Of a DNA stretch of 64,000 nucleotides, positions 60,473-64,000 are shown one piece after another. The notes under the pieces are model-generated. The model was given only the letters and a program-made list of their open reading frames with translations. It was not told where the DNA came from and did not search any database. The stretch covers positions 94,694,362 through 94,758,361 of the forward strand of contig NC_084759.1 of NCBI RefSeq assembly GCF_028858725.1, given 5' to 3'. The stretch's first letter is position 1. Each line of letters opens with the position of its first letter. A program made the translations under genes and the position numbers. This stretch comes from Colius striatus. Its lineage: Eukaryota > Chordata > Aves > Coliiformes > Coliidae.

Positions 60473-63400
60473 GCTAAAATTTCAGTGTATGAAGGAGAAA
60501 AAACCCAAGATGAGAAACACCACCTTTGCACCTCTGCCTGTTTGTGAGGCTTCACCGTAACCATTTCCCTGCATATGGCACATCCCGCAGCCAGTTGCGA
60601 TGCAAGCCCTCCTCCCAGGGAAAGCCTCTGAGGGCTGCGTTGGCAACAGGCTGTACAAGCTGCTGCTGTTTACTTTGAGAAGCTAAATATTGTTATGAAG
60701 GAATTAAAACACTTTCCCTCAGTGCTGACAAGGCAGGTGTTATTGAAAGCAACTGGAACAGAGTCACTCGAATTGTTGAGGCTTTTATCAGTAAATATTC
60801 AGACATTGCAAATGGAAATGTATACAAGTCCTTATCACAGTATGACATTATTTTCTCGCTCAGATAATAAAATCGTGTAACCTTCACATGGCATTTACTT
60901 ACACTCCTTGGGCAGAGTTCGAGGTACATGCAATTTCTTACTTTTCAAAAGCAGCAGTAGGACCTTTTTAGGAGAGTCACAGAGAAATCAGTCAATGATG
61001 GCACAGGTGTTAAGTCTCCATGTTTCACTTCCCCTTCCGTAAAATATTTCTCTTCTCTACCTTACTCCCTTTTCTACCTCTGAAGAAGAGGGACCTGTCT
61101 CTTGCTAAAAAGTTTACATCTGCTACCAATTCAAAGTGACTTCACCAGAGATAAACATCCTAAAAAAGTGTGGTAATGTTAATAATTTCCATTATTACTT
61201 CTACTAACAATAGTTAAAACTAACTTCTTAAAAGAAACCAAACCCACAAATATGATTTTGCATGGATCCATACAAGACTGTAAGAAAGGCTGAAATGCAG
61301 AGTTCCTGTGACAGCTAATCCTGGCTGATACCCACCAAGATGAAGAGCCCCAAAAGGCAGAATTGTTTGTGGAAGCAGAGCAGTCACAAGGTTGCCTAAT
61401 CCCTTTCCTGTGAACACAACAGTGAAGTGCTAGAGAAAAATGACTTCAAAGGGAAGAAGGCATGGAAGAAAAAATTGGTTTAGTATTAAAGATATCTAAT
61501 AAATAGAATTACTTTTTTAACCAACAAAAAATCATTTTATTTTCCTTAGGGATGCTAATAAAATAAAAATCCAGATTCTCGAGGGGACTGGGCACTATTT
61601 GTTGCACCCATGCTGGGAAGGGGACAAGATACCTTTCTTTTTAATTCTTTTTTAATGCCCACCACGTTCTGGTTTCTTAAAGCGTGCAGTTAAAACATCT
61701 CATTTTCCACAAGCCATCCCCAAATCCATGAGAATCAGAGGCTGCTGACTACCATTTAAATCTACATACTGCTATAATAGAAAATAACAGCAAATAAGCC
61801 ACACACTGCCTAACCATAAGGTTGCTGGATATTCGTGGCTCCTTGCGTTATACTTTTCTGATGTTGTCTCACTTTGCAAGTAATTACTACATGTTGATGG
61901 TGTCAACGAGAGAGCAGGAATAACTCTGTGTCTATGGCACTGACTTGGGAGAGGAATGAACTCTAATATTCCACTTATGTTCCAGGTTACCACATCAGAA
62001 TCTCAATCACCTGTGTGCCACATCAGTGTCCTAAATACAGGGCTAACGATGCAGCTACTGCTGCCCCCTCCGTTTTGGCAACTGTGCCTAAGCCTCTTGC
62101 AAATGAATCTAGACCCAACACTGACAGGTATTATTTCCTCGAAAAAAGCTCTGAATCTTTATTTAACAAAGACTATGTATAAAATGTAATCTGAATTTAT
62201 TAATTCAATCTTAGTATAGTAATATTTTTCAAGTAATTTTTCCAAATCCTTTTGCTCCCCTCACCCAAAAAATCATTCACCACACTCCAGTGTTTTATAT
62301 TTGTGAATGCCATGAGTCCTATAGACTGGTTTGTTAATAATCTATATACAAACATGAATCAAGCCTCAAATTAAACAGGCAGCTTAACAATTCCCACATG
62401 CAGCTGTATGCCAATCACCTCCTACAACAAATACCAAACACTTCTGAAGAAGACAGCAGCTCTCTAACACAACTTACGAAGTGAAGGTTCACTTAGACAA
62501 CTAGGGACCAAAAGCAGAAAGGAGATAAAGGAAAACATTTAATCTTGCCCCTGGCCTGTGATGATCACAGGTAAGACCAGCCTTTAAACAAAGGCAGAAC
62601 TCAATGAGCAAAGACAGTATGGTTGAATTTTGGGCAGAACATTGATCTCATCAGAAGTTTCCGCTGACTTCAGCCAGTGAGAAATACCTAGGACTAAATC
62701 AGGAAATCGTCCCCTGTTTAGTGAAAGGCTTAAATAGCATGTGATTTTAAGCTTGTGCTTACAGTAAAACACATGGTGAGATGCTTTGCTGAAGCAGGGA
62801 GCTGAGAGTAAATAAAAATAGGAAGAGGTCTAGGAATGTAGCTTTGAAGACATTTACTTTATTTCAAAACTTTTTTTTTCCCTAAAACAAGCCTGAAAAC
62901 CACAGAGATCTGCAGTCACATTGAGAATAAACAGATGCTTAAGGCTTGTACAGTCCTGTGTGCACATACAGTTTTAGGACTTCCAAAGCATGGGGGGGAA
63001 AAAAAAAATTACTCCAAGAAGATGACTGGATCATTAAAAGAAATAGATGCAACTTCATAGTTCTGATTATTTGTGTCTATTTGTTTGGGTTTGTCTTTCT
63101 AGAACAGGACTTGGCATAAACAACTATGACAACTAAGTCAGTTGTCAGAACTGACACTGGCATAAACAAAGAGAGCACACTACTGCTCCGTTAAGCATCC
63201 CTTCAGAAGCAAAGATGCAAAACTAATTTTGGTGTAGTTTTCAATGCTGTTCTTTCATCAACAGCTTCCAGGAACCTTGTTTCTTTTTTGCAGTCTAAGC
63301 TCTAAAAAGGTGACAACCTGAATGGTCAGAAAGGAAAGCCTGAGAAATAAAAACGAGATAGATTGCACATTCAAACAATTTGCATAGCTCTGTCAGAGAA

Positions 63401-64000
63401 AAAGAAAAAAAAAAGAAAAAAGACTGGTATCACTGCCTTTCAAACCAAAGTCTCCCAAGCATAGTTTTATTGAAGACTGCTGGGAAAGTACTCAGACCCC
63501 AGGAAAAACTGCTGCAGGTGCACCCAACATGTACAATAACCCAAAGAGTTATGAAAGGAATTTGCAAAGCCAGTTCCTCTTAAGCTGCATTAGAGAACCT
63601 GCAATTGCCATATTCCACCTGAAAAAAGTAGCTGAGAAAGGGTAAATACCCATGGGAAGGGAGCCAGTTTCCTGCTTTGTACAACAGCCTCGGGAAGAGA
63701 AACAAAAAATGTCTTTAAACAAACACACCTCTGCTGATTCAGTACTTTTTGTACAGCTGTATGTAGTCAAAGAATCACAATCACCATACAAACAACTAAT
63801 TAACCAGCTCCAGAAATGTGGGGCAATGCTGGTTTTGCTGGGCAGCCCCACAAGGCTCAGTTCTGACCAGCCTTCGTTTGATTCTGGTTTCAGCAGATCT
63901 AGTCTACACAGTGCTCATGCTCTGCTCCAGGGCAATCATTTCTCCTGAATTACTTTCTTCCTCATTCTGGACTAATGCTGCTAACTAGTCAGTTATAAAA
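60473..64000. other. Non-coding sequence to the right edge
   Basis: No exon, RNA gene or interspersed repeat was recognised. Open frames up to 100 codons show no motif. Whether this is CLIC6 intron (if a distal long first exon exists) or intergenic DNA cannot be decided here. Confidence 0.5.

Overview
The window is vertebrate, almost certainly avian, nuclear DNA. Three things show this. Single exons with AG/GT borders sit in long non-coding stretches. The interspersed repeats are overwhelmingly CR1 LINE fragments with the typical ATTCTGTGATTCTGTG-type 3' ends. Two long terminal repeats are of a bird ERV kind. The density and style of the CR1 and LTR copies suggest Neoaves rather than chicken, but that is a weak inference.

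Two protein-coding genes are recognised, and they converge. At the left edge is the terminal coding exon of RUNX1 on the plus strand (1851-2344, ending in the Groucho-binding VWRPY), preceded by part of its last intron and followed by a long AT-rich 3' UTR that may run to a poly(A) signal near 7460. On the minus strand lies CLIC6, a chloride intracellular channel / GST-fold protein. Its six coding exons were found by joining splice borders: exon 1 44383-44463, exon 2 43081-43190, exon 3 42508-42633, exon 4 40576-40682, exon 5 39436-39617, exon 6 37914-38075. All junction phases agree, and the joined frame is 750 nt (249 aa) from the Kozak-like ATG at 44445. The long repeat-rich N-terminal exon of mammalian CLIC6 is not in the window, so this first exon is probably the start of a compact isoform. 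RUNX1 beside CLIC6 is the known paralogon arrangement (RUNX2-CLIC5, RUNX3-CLIC4).

The 30 kb between the two genes is mostly non-coding. It holds an orphan CpG island (about 14.1-14.8 kb), a 1.4 kb LTR with internal tandem modules (20250-21650), a 1.2 kb CR1 carrying a reverse-transcriptase fragment (25906-27115), several short CR1 tails, a TATA-headed candidate first exon at 30.8 kb, a strong 72-nt hairpin at 32.87 kb, and a CR1 copy at 35.5 kb with an inverted 5' part. CLIC6 intron 3 contains a solo LTR with a 5-bp target-site duplication (41129-41730). From 44.5 kb to the right edge there is no recognisable exon. That stretch is upstream of the compact CLIC6 start and contains CR1 fragments, simple repeats and two homeodomain-motif-rich blocks that could be regulatory.

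Limits: no alignment or expression data were used. UTR ends, the CpG-island transcript, the hairpin and the regulatory blocks are inferences.
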